Source of the DNA: Flavobacterium sp.
GTDB lineage: Bacteria; Bacteroidota; Bacteroidia; Flavobacteriales; Flavobacteriaceae
Direction of reading: 5' to 3'
Assembly: GCA_023253295.1 (NCBI GenBank)
Contig: JALRGZ010000079.1
Coordinates: 1 to 5,138 of the forward strand
Length of the DNA: 5,138 nt
Within the stretch, counting starts at the first letter, position 1; each line of letters begins with the position of its first letter. Of the stretch, positions 4,940-5,138 are shown one piece after another. Position numbers and translations under genes: made by a program. The notes below the pieces were generated by a model, which was given only the letters and a program-made list of their open reading frames with translations, had not been told where the DNA came from and did not search any database.

Positions 4940-5138
4940 GCAAATAATCTAGTTAATCTATAAAGGAAAAACTCTGTGTTTCTGACGCCTCTAAAATAAT
5001 TTCGGAAGTTCTTTATTTTTGCATTAAAAGATTCTGCTGCTGCATTTGTACTTCTTTGATCAAAGTAGTTTAGAATCTGTCTGTAGTTTAGCATTATTGT
5101 GTTAACAACAACATTAAATGTTTTAAAGCTGGATTTTT
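4913..5138 (-). mobile_element. Insertion sequence, 3' end (ISL3/ISAon1-like), truncated by window edge
   Basis: The element is recognised from its transposase C-terminus (4936-5138, minus). The outer boundary is inferred. Beginning at GGATCAAG (4913-4920) the sequence no longer looks like the end of a peptidase gene and leads through TCTAAAACTTGGGG to the transposase stop. A GG-initial terminal repeat beside the transposase stop is expected for this type of element. A small dyad CAAGT (4917-4921)/ACTTG (4927-4931) lies inside it. The other end, and thus the matching inverted repeat and target duplication, is outside the window. If a target duplication of the ISL3 type (8 bp) exists it would be the bases ending at 4912. 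Confidence 0.6.
4936..5138 (-). CDS. DDE transposase, C-terminal 66 residues (partial)
   Basis: Reading leftward from the window edge, one open frame gives 66 residues ending LYRLTRLFA before the TAA at 4938-4936. It contains YFDQRSTNAAAESFNAKIK followed by FRGVRNTEFFLYRL. The N-x-x-A-E-S-x-N-x-x-IK core is the third acidic motif of ISL3-type DDE transposases (PF01610), with Glu at residue 35 of the fragment as the catalytic acid. Flavobacterial relatives are often labelled ISAon1 family. The N-terminal part and the first two Asp are outside the window, so completeness is unknown, but no stop or frameshift is seen in the visible part. Its TAA overlaps the stop codon of the rightward peptidase by two bases, which is unusual for native neighbours and fits insertion. 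Confidence 0.82.
   Translation of the reverse strand, partial: KSSFKTFNVVVNTIMLNYRQILNYFDQRSTNAAAESFNAKIKNFRNYFRGVRNTEFFLYRLTRLFA

Noticed and set aside
1..5138. CRISPR array, tRNA/rRNA genes, riboswitch or defence system
   Set aside because: No spaced repeats, cloverleaf-like segments, aptamer-like conserved leaders or nuclease-type genes were found on either strand.

Overview
The window looks like chromosomal DNA from a Bacteroidota member, most likely Flavobacterium or a close relative. It is A+T rich. Several genes are preceded by the Bacteroidota -7 promoter box TAnnTTTG rather than a sigma70 promoter plus Shine-Dalgarno. The protein families (a secreted plug-domain paralogue set, a single-TatA operon, S51 dipeptidase) and the Gln immediately after the predicted signal-peptide sites also fit that group. 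This assignment is by reading only; no database search was possible.

Layout. The left edge holds the first 18 codons of a leftward gene that I read as rlmN. A 108-bp divergent intergenic region separates it from a rightward Mg-dependent O-methyltransferase (164-805). A long perfect hairpin (819-858) with A and T runs on its two sides terminates both this gene and the leftward operon facing it. That operon is a TatA-type translocase subunit (start re-assigned to 1767) whose TAA overlaps the ATG of a PAP2-family membrane phosphatase (878-1441).

Upstream of tatA, also leftward, lies a three-gene operon (4074 down to 1883) whose members overlap by 20 and 11 bp. All three encode exported proteins of about 245 residues with the same plan: signal peptide, mature N-terminal Gln, carboxypeptidase-D-regulatory/TonB-plug-like beta-sandwich, linker, and a conserved C-terminal module of unknown function. 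They are tandem paralogues and the last one has diverged. This trio is the least understood part of the window. The middle gene appears to start at a non-ATG codon inside its upstream neighbour.

Divergent from the trio is a rightward S51 peptidase (PepE-like aspartyl dipeptidase, 4211-4939) with an intact Ser-Asp-His triad. At the right edge is the 3' end of a leftward DDE transposase (ISL3/ISAon1-like). The stop codons of the two genes overlap. The reading that best explains this is that an insertion sequence landed in the last codons of the peptidase gene, and that the peptidase now ends inside the terminal repeat of the element with about eight element-encoded residues.

The genes do not form one pathway. 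The tatA/PAP2 pair and the trio are envelope functions (export, lipid phosphate metabolism, exported proteins of unknown role). The methyltransferase and rlmN are probably RNA modification genes, and the peptidase is cytosolic peptide catabolism. No tRNA, rRNA or CRISPR array was seen, and no gene-free stretch exceeds 300 bp.
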